Assembly (NCBI RefSeq): GCF_000812945.1
Contig: NZ_JSYM01000002.1
Location: forward strand, 62,001-126,000
Source of the DNA: Flavobacterium sp. AED
GTDB lineage: Bacteria; Bacteroidota; Bacteroidia; Flavobacteriales; Flavobacteriaceae
Direction: 5' to 3'
DNA: 64,000 nt
Position 1 is the first letter of the stretch, and each line of letters opens with the position of its first letter. The translations under genes and the position numbers were made by a program. The notes under the pieces are model-generated. The model ran no database searches. It was not told the origin of the DNA and saw only the letters and a program-made list of their open reading frames with translations. Positions 35,016-43,710 of the stretch are shown here, piece by piece.

Positions 35016-36596
35016 ATGACTTTTAAACTGATATATAATGCCAATATTATTACTATGGATTCTGCTTTTGCAAAAGCGGATTCCATGGTAATTAACCATT
35101 TGGGAAAAATTGAAGCTATAGGAACGGAAACTGAATTGCGAAATCAATTTGGTTCTTTTTCCAATGAATTTGATTTTAAAGAACAAACAGTTGTTCCAGG
35201 TTTGAATGATGCACATATCCATGTTTGGAAAATTGGACATCTTAGAACGTATATGTTAGATGTTCGGGGTGTGAAATCCATTGTGGAATTCAAAAGATTA
35301 TTAAAAGAGTTTGCCGAGAAAAACCCGAATTCCGAATGGATTATGGCTCGTGGAATTAATGAGATGGTACTCGAAGAAAAACGGTTGCCAACCAAAGAAG
35401 ATTTAGATGAAATTATTTCTGACAGGCCTGTTTTTGTAATTAGAACTTGTGCTCATATTGGAATTGCCAATTCAAAAGCCATAGCAATTTCAGAAGTTGA
35501 TGAAGCTACTGAAGTTCCTTTTGGAGGAGAAATTCGCAAAAATAAAGATGGTAGTTTGCAAGGTATTTTTACCGAAAGAGCTTTGGGATTAATCATGAAT
35601 ACTATTCCTCCATTTACTTTCGAAGAATATAAAAACATGATTTTGGAAGCGCATAAGTATTTATTGAGTTTAGGAATTACAAGTGCGACTGATCCGGCTG
35701 CAAATGAAGAATTATTGGCAGCTTACATTAAATTGGAACAAGAAGGATTATTGAAAGTGCGAATGAATGTTTTCCCGCTTAGAATTCCGGACGGAAGCGA
35801 TGAAATTCAGGTTTTACCGAAACAATATGAATCGGAATTTTTACAAATAAAAACCGTGAAGTTTTTCTCTGATGGTGGTTTAAGTTCGGCTACAGCAGCA
35901 TTAAATGTTCCTTATAAAAATACCGATGGATATAAAGGCGTTTTGAGATTGGATTACGATAAGTTTTATCAAACAGCCAAAGAAGCTGTTGAAAAAGGAT
36001 TCTCAGTTGCCACACATGCAATTGGGCATCAAGCAGTTGATTTGACTTTGAAAGTGTATCGTGATTTGTTCAAAATTGATAATACTTTAAAACACAGGAT
36101 TGAGCATGTTGGATTTTTATCCAATGAAAATATAAAAGATTTTAAACACATGAATATGACTGCAGCGATGCAACCCATTTTCATTTACGAATTGGCAAAC
36201 AATTTCAAAAGCACTTTGCCAGACGAATTATTAGATGTGGTTTATCCTTGCAAAACGGTTTTGGATAACGGAATAAATTTAGCCTTATCTACCGATGGTC
36301 CCGTGGTAAAAGAGATTAATCCTTGGGTTAATATGGAAACGGCAGTAACTCGAAAAGCGATGGATGGCTTTGTCATTGGCGAAAGCCAGAAAATAACTTT
36401 TGAGCAAGCATTACGCGCTTACACTGTAGGAAGTGCGATTGCGGATAATTTAGAAAATATAAAAGGAAGTCTTTCTATAGGGAAATATGCTGATTTTATT
36501 GTTTTGAATAAAAATCCATTTAAATTAGACGATGTTTCTACCGTTGAAGCCAATGAAACTTGGGTAAATGGAGAATTAAAATATAAAAAAGAATAG
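35016..36596 (+). CDS. YtcJ-like metal-dependent amidohydrolase
   Basis: An enzyme of 526 residues from the ATG at 35016; an in-frame ATG at 35001 adds 5 residues. The later start gives the usual N-terminus of the family (MTFKLIYNANIITMD). Metal ligands are seen in GLNDAHIHVW (HxH), THAIGHQ, HRIEHVG and the STDGPV loop with its aspartate. Such enzymes hydrolyse amide bonds such as N-acyl groups; YtcJ-type members are poorly characterised. Among acetyltransferases and aminotransferases it may remove an N-acetyl group late in the route. Cytoplasmic, no signal peptide. Confidence 0.82.
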   Translation: MTFKLIYNANIITMDSAFAKADSMVINHLGKIEAIGTETELRNQFGSFSNEFDFKEQTVVPGLNDAHIHVWKIGHLRTYMLDVRGVKSIVEFKRLLKEFAEKNPNSEWIMARGINEMVLEEKRLPTKEDLDEIISDRPVFVIRTCAHIGIANSKAIAISEVDEATEVPFGGEIRKNKDGSLQGIFTERALGLIMNTIPPFTFEEYKNMILEAHKYLLSLGITSATDPAANEELLAAYIKLEQEGLLKVRMNVFPLRIPDGSDEIQVLPKQYESEFLQIKTVKFFSDGGLSSATAALNVPYKNTDGYKGVLRLDYDKFYQTAKEAVEKGFSVATHAIGHQAVDLTLKVYRDLFKIDNTLKHRIEHVGFLSNENIKDFKHMNMTAAMQPIFIYELANNFKSTLPDELLDVVYPCKTVLDNGINLALSTDGPVVKEINPWVNMETAVTRKAMDGFVIGESQKITFEQALRAYTVGSAIADNLENIKGSLSIGKYADFIVLNKNPFKLDDVSTVEANETWVNGELKYKKE

Positions 36597-36608
36597 AAAA
36601 TCATACGT

Positions 36609-36631
36609 TATCAGGGTTTTAAATCCTGATA
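36609..36631. repeat. Small intergenic inverted repeat
   Basis: TATCAGG and CCTGATA flank a TTTTAAA centre between the amidohydrolase and Lrp genes. It may be a transcript hairpin or a short REP-like unit. No T tract follows on the plus strand soon enough for a strong terminator. Confidence 0.45.
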
Positions 36632-36652
36632 CCGTTTTAAAAAAAATAAAAG

Positions 36653-37138
36653 ATGAGTGCATTAGATGATGAATTAGATTACCAAATATTGAAACTCCTT
36701 CAAAAAGACGGCAGAATGTCGTTTACTGAAATTTCTAAAGAAATTAATGTGGCTGTGAGTACCATTAGACACCGTTATATTAACTTAATTGAAGATGGGA
36801 CTTTGCAAATTATTGGAAGGGTCGATCCTAATAAAATTGGTTTTAATGCTTATGCAAGTGTTTTGATTTCGGTTAAACCAAAATCATACATGAAAACCAT
36901 TTTTGAGGAATTAGCAAAGTTGCCTGAAATTAGTTTCTTGGCTTCTGTTTCGGGGGATTATGATATTGAAGCCAATATTATGTGTCGGGATATGGAGCAT
37001 TTGAATGAATTATTAGGAGATAAAATTCATGCGATGGAAGGTGTTTTTGACACTAAAACAAATATGTATATGAAAATTTACAAATTCGCGCAACCCGATT
37101 TAGAATTAGCAAAATTATCAAGCAAGCAAAATGAATAA
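36653..37138 (+). CDS. Lrp/AsnC-family transcriptional regulator
   Basis: A 161-residue protein. The N-terminal winged helix-turn-helix is about residues 5-55 (DYQILKLLQKDGRMSFTEISKEINVAVSTIRHRYINL) and the C-terminal RAM ligand-binding domain about 70-150 (VLISVKPKSYMKTIFEELAKLPEISFLASVSGDYDI, split here from longer sequence). The family senses amino acids. Its stop overlaps the start of the next aminotransferase gene by 8 bases, so it is part of the operon and probably controls the island, with the catabolised amino compound as ligand. Confidence 0.9.
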   Translation: MSALDDELDYQILKLLQKDGRMSFTEISKEINVAVSTIRHRYINLIEDGTLQIIGRVDPNKIGFNAYASVLISVKPKSYMKTIFEELAKLPEISFLASVSGDYDIEANIMCRDMEHLNELLGDKIHAMEGVFDTKTNMYMKIYKFAQPDLELAKLSSKQNE

Positions 37139-38432
37139 TACAGACAAATTATACGAAAGAAGAAAAAAAAGTGTTCCAAACGCTTTAGGAATTTTCAATC
37201 CATCCAGCATTCAATCTGCCAAAGGAGCCATCATTATTGATGCTGATGGTAGAGAGCTGATTGATTTTGCAGGAGGAATTGGGGTAAATAATGCAGGACA
37301 CGGTGTGCCAGAAATTATTGAAGCAATCAAAAGTCAAGCAGATAAATTCATTCATGCTTCCTTCAATGTTTCCGTTTACGAACAATATTTAGACTTAACG
37401 GAAAAGTTGTGTGAGATTTTGCCGCATGGTGAATCTACTAAAGCAATGCTGACGTTATCTGGTGCTGAATCAGTTGAAAATGCCATTAAAATTGCTCGTG
37501 CCGTAACCGGAAAATCAGGAATTATCTGTTACGACGGTTCCTTTCACGGACGTACAATGATGGCGATGACTTTGACATCTAATGTGAAATACAAAGAAGG
37601 TGCCGGACCTTATGCTCCTGAAGTATATCGTCTTGAATTTCCGTATTACAAACCGAGTATGAGCGCCAGAATGACTGAAGCCGAATTCGATGATTTGATG
37701 ATTATGAAGTTGCATAAAACTTTTTCATCAACCGTTTCAGTGAGTCAAACCGCTGCAATTATTTTGGAATTAGTACAAGGCGAAGGTGGTTTTACTGTTG
37801 CTTCCAAAAAATATGTTCAATACTTGCGTAAATTCTGTACCGAAAATAACATTTTCTTGATTTTTGATGAGGTACAGTCCGGTTTTGGTCGTACTGGAAA
37901 ATGGGCCGCTTTTGAACATTATGGAGTAACTCCAGATTTGTCGACTTGGGCAAAATCTATGGGGGGCGGAATGCCTATTGGTGCTGTTATTGGAAAACAG
38001 GAAATTATGGATGCCGTTAAACCGGGACTTATCGGAGGAACGTATTTAGGAAATCCGTTGAGTTGCGTGGCTTCATTAGCAAGTATCAATTACATGCAAA
38101 AAAATAACATCAATGCTGCTGGTGAAAAAGTCGGACAAATTGTTAGAGAAAAATTCAACCAGTTGCAGGTAAAGTATCCTAAAAATATTACGGATGTCCG
38201 TGGATTGGGAGCGATGTTGGCTATAGAATTTTTTAATCCAGAAACTAAAATGCCTGATGGTGATGCCACAAAAGCCATTGTCAATAAATGTTTAGAGAAA
38301 GGATTGATTGTAATCACTTCTGGAACATACGGAAATTGCATCCGAATTTTAAGTCCATTATTTATAGAAGATGAAATTTTAGAAAAAGGCTTATCTATTT
38401 TGGAAGAAACAATAGAAGAAATACTATCATGA
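37131..38432 (+). CDS. Class III aminotransferase (second GABA-type)
   Basis: A 433-residue PLP enzyme. SGAESVENAIK (about 110-120), FHGRTMMAM, VQGEGGF, FDEVQSGFG with D246, and WAKSMGGGMP with Schiff-base lysine K275. The usual EPVQGEGG has Leu for Pro (ELVQGEGG). It overlaps the regulator gene by 8 bases and the dehydrogenase gene by 4 (ATGA), so the three are translationally coupled. The product semialdehyde would be passed to the coupled dehydrogenase. It differs clearly from the enzyme at 33597, so it likely has another amino donor. Confidence 0.85.
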   Translation: MNNTDKLYERRKKSVPNALGIFNPSSIQSAKGAIIIDADGRELIDFAGGIGVNNAGHGVPEIIEAIKSQADKFIHASFNVSVYEQYLDLTEKLCEILPHGESTKAMLTLSGAESVENAIKIARAVTGKSGIICYDGSFHGRTMMAMTLTSNVKYKEGAGPYAPEVYRLEFPYYKPSMSARMTEAEFDDLMIMKLHKTFSSTVSVSQTAAIILELVQGEGGFTVASKKYVQYLRKFCTENNIFLIFDEVQSGFGRTGKWAAFEHYGVTPDLSTWAKSMGGGMPIGAVIGKQEIMDAVKPGLIGGTYLGNPLSCVASLASINYMQKNNINAAGEKVGQIVREKFNQLQVKYPKNITDVRGLGAMLAIEFFNPETKMPDGDATKAIVNKCLEKGLIVITSGTYGNCIRILSPLFIEDEILEKGLSILEETIEEILS

Positions 38433-39850
38433 GAAAGCAATATATAAATGGAGCATGGTGCGACGCAATTGATGGCGCAACTTGGGATCTACAAAGTCCG
38501 GCTACCGAAGAAATAATTGATAAAGTCCCTTTTGGAAACACTGCTGATTGTACGTTAGCTATTGCAGCCGCTGATGCTTCTTTCAAAGAATGGAAAAGTA
38601 CGACATCATATTTTAGAGCTGAAATATTAAAAAAAGCAGCTAATTATATTCGGACAAACGTAGAGACTTTCGCAAAGGAAACTTCATTGGAAACTGGAAA
38701 ACCAATGCTGGAATCAAGAGGGGAATGGCAAGTTTCGGCTAATCTTTTCGAATGGTTTGCTGAGGAAGGAAAAAGAAATTATGGGCGAGTAGTTCCTACG
38801 AACAGAGCCGATAAAAGAGCGATGGTTATTTATCAGCCAGTAGGAGTTGTGGGAGTGATTACGGCTTGGAATTTTCCTGCTTACAATCCCTCACGTGCTG
38901 TTGCAGCTGCTTTGGCCGCCGGTTGTTCTGTAGTTATGAGAGGTTCGGAATTTACGCCTTTGTCGAGTTTTAATTTGGCTACAGCCATACACGAAGCTGG
39001 AATTCCTAAAGGAGTTTTCAATTTAATCAACACGGAACCGGTTTCTACCGGAACCGAAATGATTGATAATCCTTTATTGAAAAAAATAAGTTTTACGGGA
39101 AGCACAAGAGTTGGAAAGATTCTGATGGACGGTGCTTCAAAAACATCGACGAAATTATCACTTGAATTAGGTGGAAATGCTCCGGTAATTATCGAAAAAG
39201 ATGTAGATGTAGATGTAATTGCTCATCAAGCTTTAGTTGCCAAATTGAGAAATTGCGGTCAGGTTTGTGTTTCACCGCAACGGTTTTATGTTCATGCAGA
39301 CATTTTTGAGCAATTCACTGCTATTGTGAAGGATGATATTTCAAAATTGAAAACAGGAATTAACGGTGGTGATATTGATTTTCTGGGTCCGCTTATTAAT
39401 AAAAAACAACAGGAACATTCCTTGGCTATGCTAGAAAAAGCGAAAAGCGAAGGTGCAACTATTCATATTGGCGGTGAACCAACTGAGAAAGGATTTTTTG
39501 TACATCCAGCTTTGGTTGAAGCAAGACAAAGCCAATCTTTTATCAAAACGGAGATGTTTGGACCATTGATGATTGTGATTCCTTTTGAATCCAAAGAACA
39601 AGTGATCGAATGGGCAAATGATACCGAATACGGCTTGGCTTCGTATGCCTTTACCAATCACATAAAAACGGCTAATTTCTATGCTGAAAATCTTGAATTT
39701 GGAATGGTAGGAATTAATGAATGGGCTCCTCAAGGAACTGAATTGCCATTTTCAGGTTGGAAAAGTAGTGGAATAGGTCATGAGTCCGGTTCTGAAGGAT
39801 TAAAAGAATACATGGAATTGAAACTAATCAGTTACGGCAATATGTCATAA
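38429..39850 (+). CDS. NAD(P)-dependent aldehyde dehydrogenase (semialdehyde type)
   Basis: A 473-residue enzyme. Catalytic glutamate is E246 (LELGG) and nucleophile C280 (NCGQVC). The first motif TAWNFPAYNPSR is normal, but the usual cofactor-binding KPSE reads RGSE (R171), replacing the conserved lysine. It resembles succinate-semialdehyde dehydrogenase in length. The start overlaps the stop of the aminotransferase gene (ATGA), so it oxidises that enzyme's product. The Lys to Arg change may alter cofactor preference. Confidence 0.85.
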   Translation: MRKQYINGAWCDAIDGATWDLQSPATEEIIDKVPFGNTADCTLAIAAADASFKEWKSTTSYFRAEILKKAANYIRTNVETFAKETSLETGKPMLESRGEWQVSANLFEWFAEEGKRNYGRVVPTNRADKRAMVIYQPVGVVGVITAWNFPAYNPSRAVAAALAAGCSVVMRGSEFTPLSSFNLATAIHEAGIPKGVFNLINTEPVSTGTEMIDNPLLKKISFTGSTRVGKILMDGASKTSTKLSLELGGNAPVIIEKDVDVDVIAHQALVAKLRNCGQVCVSPQRFYVHADIFEQFTAIVKDDISKLKTGINGGDIDFLGPLINKKQQEHSLAMLEKAKSEGATIHIGGEPTEKGFFVHPALVEARQSQSFIKTEMFGPLMIVIPFESKEQVIEWANDTEYGLASYAFTNHIKTANFYAENLEFGMVGINEWAPQGTELPFSGWKSSGIGHESGSEGLKEYMELKLISYGNMS

Positions 39851-39894
39851 AATTTTAAACTAATAACCAAAAAGGAACACCCAAAAACCAACAC

Positions 39895-40545
39895 ATGAAA
39901 AAAGAAATTTTAGGTAAATATACGTTGCAAACGCCTTTACCGGAACATGCAAAACAGCAAGCGGAATTACAAGAAATTGTTTTTCCAACTTTGTCTGCGG
40001 AAGAATTAATTACGGAAGAAAAATATAAAAGACATTTGGAGATTTTTCCAGAGGGACAATTTATTGTTTTGGATGGTGATAATGTAATCGCTTCTTGTAC
40101 AACTTTACTTCAAAATTACCACAAAGGACATCATACTTTTTTGGAGATTTCTGATGATTTATGGTTGGGAACTCACGATCCTAAAGCCGATTGGATTTAT
40201 GGGTTGGATGTTTCTGTTCATCCGGATTACCAAGGGAAAGGTATTGGAAGAGAAATTTATAATGCCCGTCAGGACGTTGCCAAATCGCTAGGTTGCAAAG
40301 GACAAATGACGGCTGGGATGCCTATTGGTTATGACAAAGTAAAAGATCAAATGACTATTGCGGAATATTGTGATAAATTAATCAAAGGAGAAATTATTGA
40401 CCCAACTGTTACGGCTCAAACCAAATGCGGATTCATTCTAGTGGAACCATTGTTTGATTATTTAGATGATCCTAGAAGCGGAAATTGTTCGGTGTTGATG
40501 TATTGGCCTTTGGATTCAAACACTAAATTAAGTGAGAACCATTAA
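39895..40545 (+). CDS. GNAT-family N-acetyltransferase (paralogue 3)
   Basis: A 216-residue enzyme related to those at 32191 and 32885 along its whole length. Conserved parts: IFPEGQFIVLDGD, DWIYGLDVSVHPDYQGKGIGREIY with a canonical Q-x-x-G-x-G acetyl-CoA loop, AGMPIGYDKVKDQMTIAEYC and YLDDPRSGNCSVLMYWP. It is clearly more distant than the first two are from each other. The C-terminal sequence is the best fingerprint of this small family. The three copies are spread over 8 kb of the same island. Confidence 0.82.
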   Translation: MKKEILGKYTLQTPLPEHAKQQAELQEIVFPTLSAEELITEEKYKRHLEIFPEGQFIVLDGDNVIASCTTLLQNYHKGHHTFLEISDDLWLGTHDPKADWIYGLDVSVHPDYQGKGIGREIYNARQDVAKSLGCKGQMTAGMPIGYDKVKDQMTIAEYCDKLIKGEIIDPTVTAQTKCGFILVEPLFDYLDDPRSGNCSVLMYWPLDSNTKLSENH

Positions 40546-40668
40546 AAAAGTGTTCAGTTCGAAGTATTCAGTCGCAGTTAACGGCTAAACAAATTTCGAT
40601 TTATTATTGAACTTAATAAGGGTACTATCTTAATGGTTCAAAAGTAAAAATTTTAAACAAAAAACAAA

Positions 40669-42021
40669 ATGATATTCAAATCAATAAATCCATTTTCAAG
40701 AGAAATTATTGCGGAACACGAAGTGTTGACGAACGCACAATTGAATCAGAAATTGGAACTGTCAGAAAGTGCTTTTAAAAATTGGCGAAATACGTCTTTT
40801 CAGGAAAGAGCTGATAAAATGAAAAAACTGGCTAATATTCTGAGAGAAAAGAAGGACGAGTTAGGTTTATTGATTACTAATGAAATGGGTAAAATTTTAC
40901 CTGAAGGAATTAGTGAAGTCGAAAAATCAGCAGGGAATTGTGATTTCTATGCGGAGAATGCAGAGAAAATGCTGAAAGACGAAAAGTATGATACGCCTTT
41001 TACCAGCATGTCTGTCTATGACCCGATGGGGGCAGTTTTTGCGATTATGCCTTGGAATTATCCTTTTTGGCAAGTATTGCGTTATGCCGCGCCAGCAATT
41101 ATGGCGGGGAATGTGACACTATTAAAACATGCACCAAACGTTATTGGCTGTGCCAAAGCTATCGAAAATGCATTTCTGGAAGCTGGTTTTCCAGAAGGTG
41201 TTTTCCAACAAATAACCATTGATATTGCCCAAGTCGAAAGTGTAATCGCTTCGGATATTGTGCATGGAATTACGTTGACTGGTAGTGAAATGGCAGGTTC
41301 TTCTGTGGCTTCATTGGCTGGAAAGCATATCAAAAAATCAGTTATGGAGTTGGGTGGTTCAGATGCATTTATTGTTTTGAATGATGCCGATATTGAAAAA
41401 GCAGCTACTGTTGCTACTCAATCCAGAATGCTAAATGCAGGTCAGGCTTGTATTTGTGCCAAACGTTTTATCGTTACCGAAAAAGTTGCGGATGAATTTG
41501 CTTCCCTTTTTGCCCAAAAAATAAATGCTTTACATCAAGGAAATCCTTTGCAGGACGGAATTAATATGGGACCATTAGCCCGATTGGATTTGGCCGAAAA
41601 GCTAAGCCATCAATTAGAAAAATCATTGCGACAAGGAGCAAAATTAGTACTGGGAGGAGAGCGTGAAGATTGCAATTTCCAACCGACATTAATTGATTTT
41701 GTGGATGCTAATAATATTGCTTTTCAAGAGGAAACTTTTGGACCATTGGCTACAATTATAAGAGCCAAAGATGAAAACGATGCTGTCGCTATTGCAAATA
41801 ACCACAGATACGGTTTAGCATCGGCTATTTGGACAGAAGATCGTGAAAATGCATACCGATTGGCACGAAAAATTGAAGCCGGAAATGTTTTTATAAACTC
41901 ATTGGTACGTTCTGATTCCAGAATTCCTTTTGGAGGGACAAAAAAATCAGGGTATGGAAGAGAATTGTCTGAAATTGGTATCAAAGAATTTATGAATATG
42001 AAATCGGTAATTATCGAATAA
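40669..42021 (+). CDS. NAD-dependent succinate-semialdehyde dehydrogenase
   Basis: A 450-residue enzyme. PWNYPFWQVLRYAAPAIMAG (about 128-147) and LLKHAPNV are typical of the shorter Sad/GabD1 branch. The glutamate is E227 (MELGG) and the nucleophile C261 (AGQACICAKRF). It converts succinate semialdehyde to succinate, the natural follow-up to the GABA aminotransferase at 33597. Cytoplasmic. It is the last enzyme of the island; the gap before it is 123 bases. Confidence 0.88.
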   Translation: MIFKSINPFSREIIAEHEVLTNAQLNQKLELSESAFKNWRNTSFQERADKMKKLANILREKKDELGLLITNEMGKILPEGISEVEKSAGNCDFYAENAEKMLKDEKYDTPFTSMSVYDPMGAVFAIMPWNYPFWQVLRYAAPAIMAGNVTLLKHAPNVIGCAKAIENAFLEAGFPEGVFQQITIDIAQVESVIASDIVHGITLTGSEMAGSSVASLAGKHIKKSVMELGGSDAFIVLNDADIEKAATVATQSRMLNAGQACICAKRFIVTEKVADEFASLFAQKINALHQGNPLQDGINMGPLARLDLAEKLSHQLEKSLRQGAKLVLGGEREDCNFQPTLIDFVDANNIAFQEETFGPLATIIRAKDENDAVAIANNHRYGLASAIWTEDRENAYRLARKIEAGNVFINSLVRSDSRIPFGGTKKSGYGRELSEIGIKEFMNMKSVIIE

Positions 42022-42075
42022 TTATAATTAAGAATAAAAATTAAATTAAAATTAACAACCAAAACCAACCAAAAA

Positions 42076-42927
42076 ATGAAAAAAGCAGTATTAATTTTAG
42101 CATTAATGTTAACAAGCGGTTTGGCATTTGCACAAGACACACCAGTTGCTACTCCTGTGGCTGAACCAGAAGCTCCAGAACCTAAATTCACAGCCGCTGT
42201 GGATGTTGTGTATCCTTACTTATGGAGAGGAATAAAATATTATGGAGATAAAATAGCTGTTCAGCCATATATGGCTTATGCTATTACAGATAAATTATCG
42301 GTTGGAGTATGGGCAACAACAAATTTTTCTAATGCTGCCGATGCTTACAACGAGTTTGATTGGAATATAGCCTATCAAGTATCTCCTGTTGTGAAAGTAA
42401 TGTTGAGTGATTACTATTGGCCAGCTACTAAAAATAATCCAGATTGGGAAAGAAGCAGTTATTTTGATTATTCAGAAGGGTCGGCACAGAGTTTAGATCT
42501 TTCTGTATTGTTAGACTTTTCTGAAAAAGGGGTGCCGTTGGATTTTCAATGGAACACGTTTATTGGAGGGGGAGATTATAAATATGATGATAATGGTAAA
42601 AGATCAAGAGCTTTTTCTAGTTATGCTGAAATAGGATATACGTATTCTTTAGAAAGTGCAGGTTTGGATATTAGACCTTTTGTAGGAGCTGTAGTCATTA
42701 ATGGAGGGTATTATGGTGTTGATGCGAGTGGCAAAGCAGGATTTACTTTCTCGAATGTAGGGGTAAATGTTGCTAAAGAATTGAAAATTACGGAGAAATT
42801 TAGTTTGCCGGTTTTTGTCAGATATACGAATAATGACTACGGAATTCAAAAATTTGATAGTAATGATAACCTGACTAAAACGGTTCGAAATTTCTTTTCT
42901 GCGGGTGTTACCTTTAACATTAAATAA
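42076..42927 (+). CDS. Outer-membrane beta-barrel protein, TorF/porin-like
   Basis: A 283-residue exported protein; signal peptide ends LAFAQD (about residue 20), then a Pro/Ala/Glu-rich stretch and many amphipathic beta strands (VVYPYLWRGIKYYGDKIAVQPYM, split as YPYLWRG). YLWRG near the start resembles the TorF family of putative porins, and the final residues FFSAGVTFNIK end in an aromatic strand. Its role is unclear; it may be an outer-membrane pore for the island's substrate because it follows directly, 54 bases downstream. Terminator at 42987. Confidence 0.72.
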   Translation: MKKAVLILALMLTSGLAFAQDTPVATPVAEPEAPEPKFTAAVDVVYPYLWRGIKYYGDKIAVQPYMAYAITDKLSVGVWATTNFSNAADAYNEFDWNIAYQVSPVVKVMLSDYYWPATKNNPDWERSSYFDYSEGSAQSLDLSVLLDFSEKGVPLDFQWNTFIGGGDYKYDDNGKRSRAFSSYAEIGYTYSLESAGLDIRPFVGAVVINGGYYGVDASGKAGFTFSNVGVNVAKELKITEKFSLPVFVRYTNNDYGIQKFDSNDNLTKTVRNFFSAGVTFNIK

Positions 42928-42986
42928 TTCATTTTCTATCAGATTACCTTTTTTTATTTTGATAGCCTAGTTTAATAATTTTATAA

Positions 42987-43016
42987 AAAAAAAATCGCCA
43001 TATGGCGATTTTTTTT
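42987..43016. terminator. Bidirectional terminator
   Basis: A perfect palindrome TCGCCATATGGCGA flanked by an A run and a T run. It lies between convergent genes and can stop transcription in both directions. Confidence 0.88.
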
Positions 43017-43019
43017 ATT

Positions 43020-43655
43020 TTAGAATCTCAATTGATATACTTCATCTAAATCTTTTTCGGAGCTGATATTTACTTTTAAATCAGTTACAAAACCTGAATT
43101 TAATCCGTAAACCCAGCCGTGAAGTGTTAAATCTTGCCCGTTTTTCCATGCTGCCTGAACAATGGATGTTTTGGCTAAATCAAAAACTTGTTCTTTTACA
43201 TTGATCTCAACAAAAGCATTGAAGCGTTCTGTCTCATCAGTAATTGAATTTAGGTATTGATCATGTAATCGATAAACATCTTTTATGTGTCGAATCCAAT
43301 TGTCAATAATACCAATGGAATCATTTCCCATTGCAGCCTTTACACCACCACAACCATAATGTCCACAAACAAGGACATGTTTTACTTTCAAAACATTTAC
43401 AGCATAATCTAATACACTTAACATATTCATATCAGTATGGACTACCATATTGGCAATATTTCTATGCACAAACACTTCACCTGGTTTAGCTCCAATTATC
43501 TCATTAGCAGGAACTCTACTGTCTGAACAACCGATCCATAATAAGGGTGGAGTTTGACCTTTGGCTAAATCTTGAAAATAATTTGGATCCTTAGCTAGAG
43601 AAGTTTCGACCCATTCTTTATTGTTATCTAATATTTTTTTATAAAAATCGCTCAT
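43020..43655 (-). CDS. can: Beta-class carbonic anhydrase
   Basis: A 211-residue cytoplasmic enzyme. The zinc site is C43 with D45 and R47 (CSDSRVP), H99 and C102 (CGHYGCGG). It interconverts CO2 and bicarbonate. It lies 55 bases downstream of the SulP-family transporter on the same strand; the pair recalls bicarbonate uptake modules where transporter and anhydrase act together. Plus-strand neighbours are convergent and separated by the terminator at 42987. Confidence 0.95.
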   Translation of the reverse strand: MSDFYKKILDNNKEWVETSLAKDPNYFQDLAKGQTPPLLWIGCSDSRVPANEIIGAKPGEVFVHRNIANMVVHTDMNMLSVLDYAVNVLKVKHVLVCGHYGCGGVKAAMGNDSIGIIDNWIRHIKDVYRLHDQYLNSITDETERFNAFVEINVKEQVFDLAKTSIVQAAWKNGQDLTLHGWVYGLNSGFVTDLKVNISSEKDLDEVYQLRF

Positions 43656-43710
43656 TTTTTGTTTTTGTTAAATTTTAAGAATCTCTTAAACAGATTCTAT
43701 TAAAGATTAA

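Noticed and set aside
34628..35086. Minus-strand frame of 152 codons across the aminotransferase and amidohydrolase genes
   Set aside because: It overlaps two strong genes. Its start only resembles the amidohydrolase because of the palindrome at 35055-35086.
41724..42191. Minus-strand frame of 155 codons over the dehydrogenase and porin genes
   Set aside because: Antisense to two genes with recognised motifs or signal peptide, with no own family.
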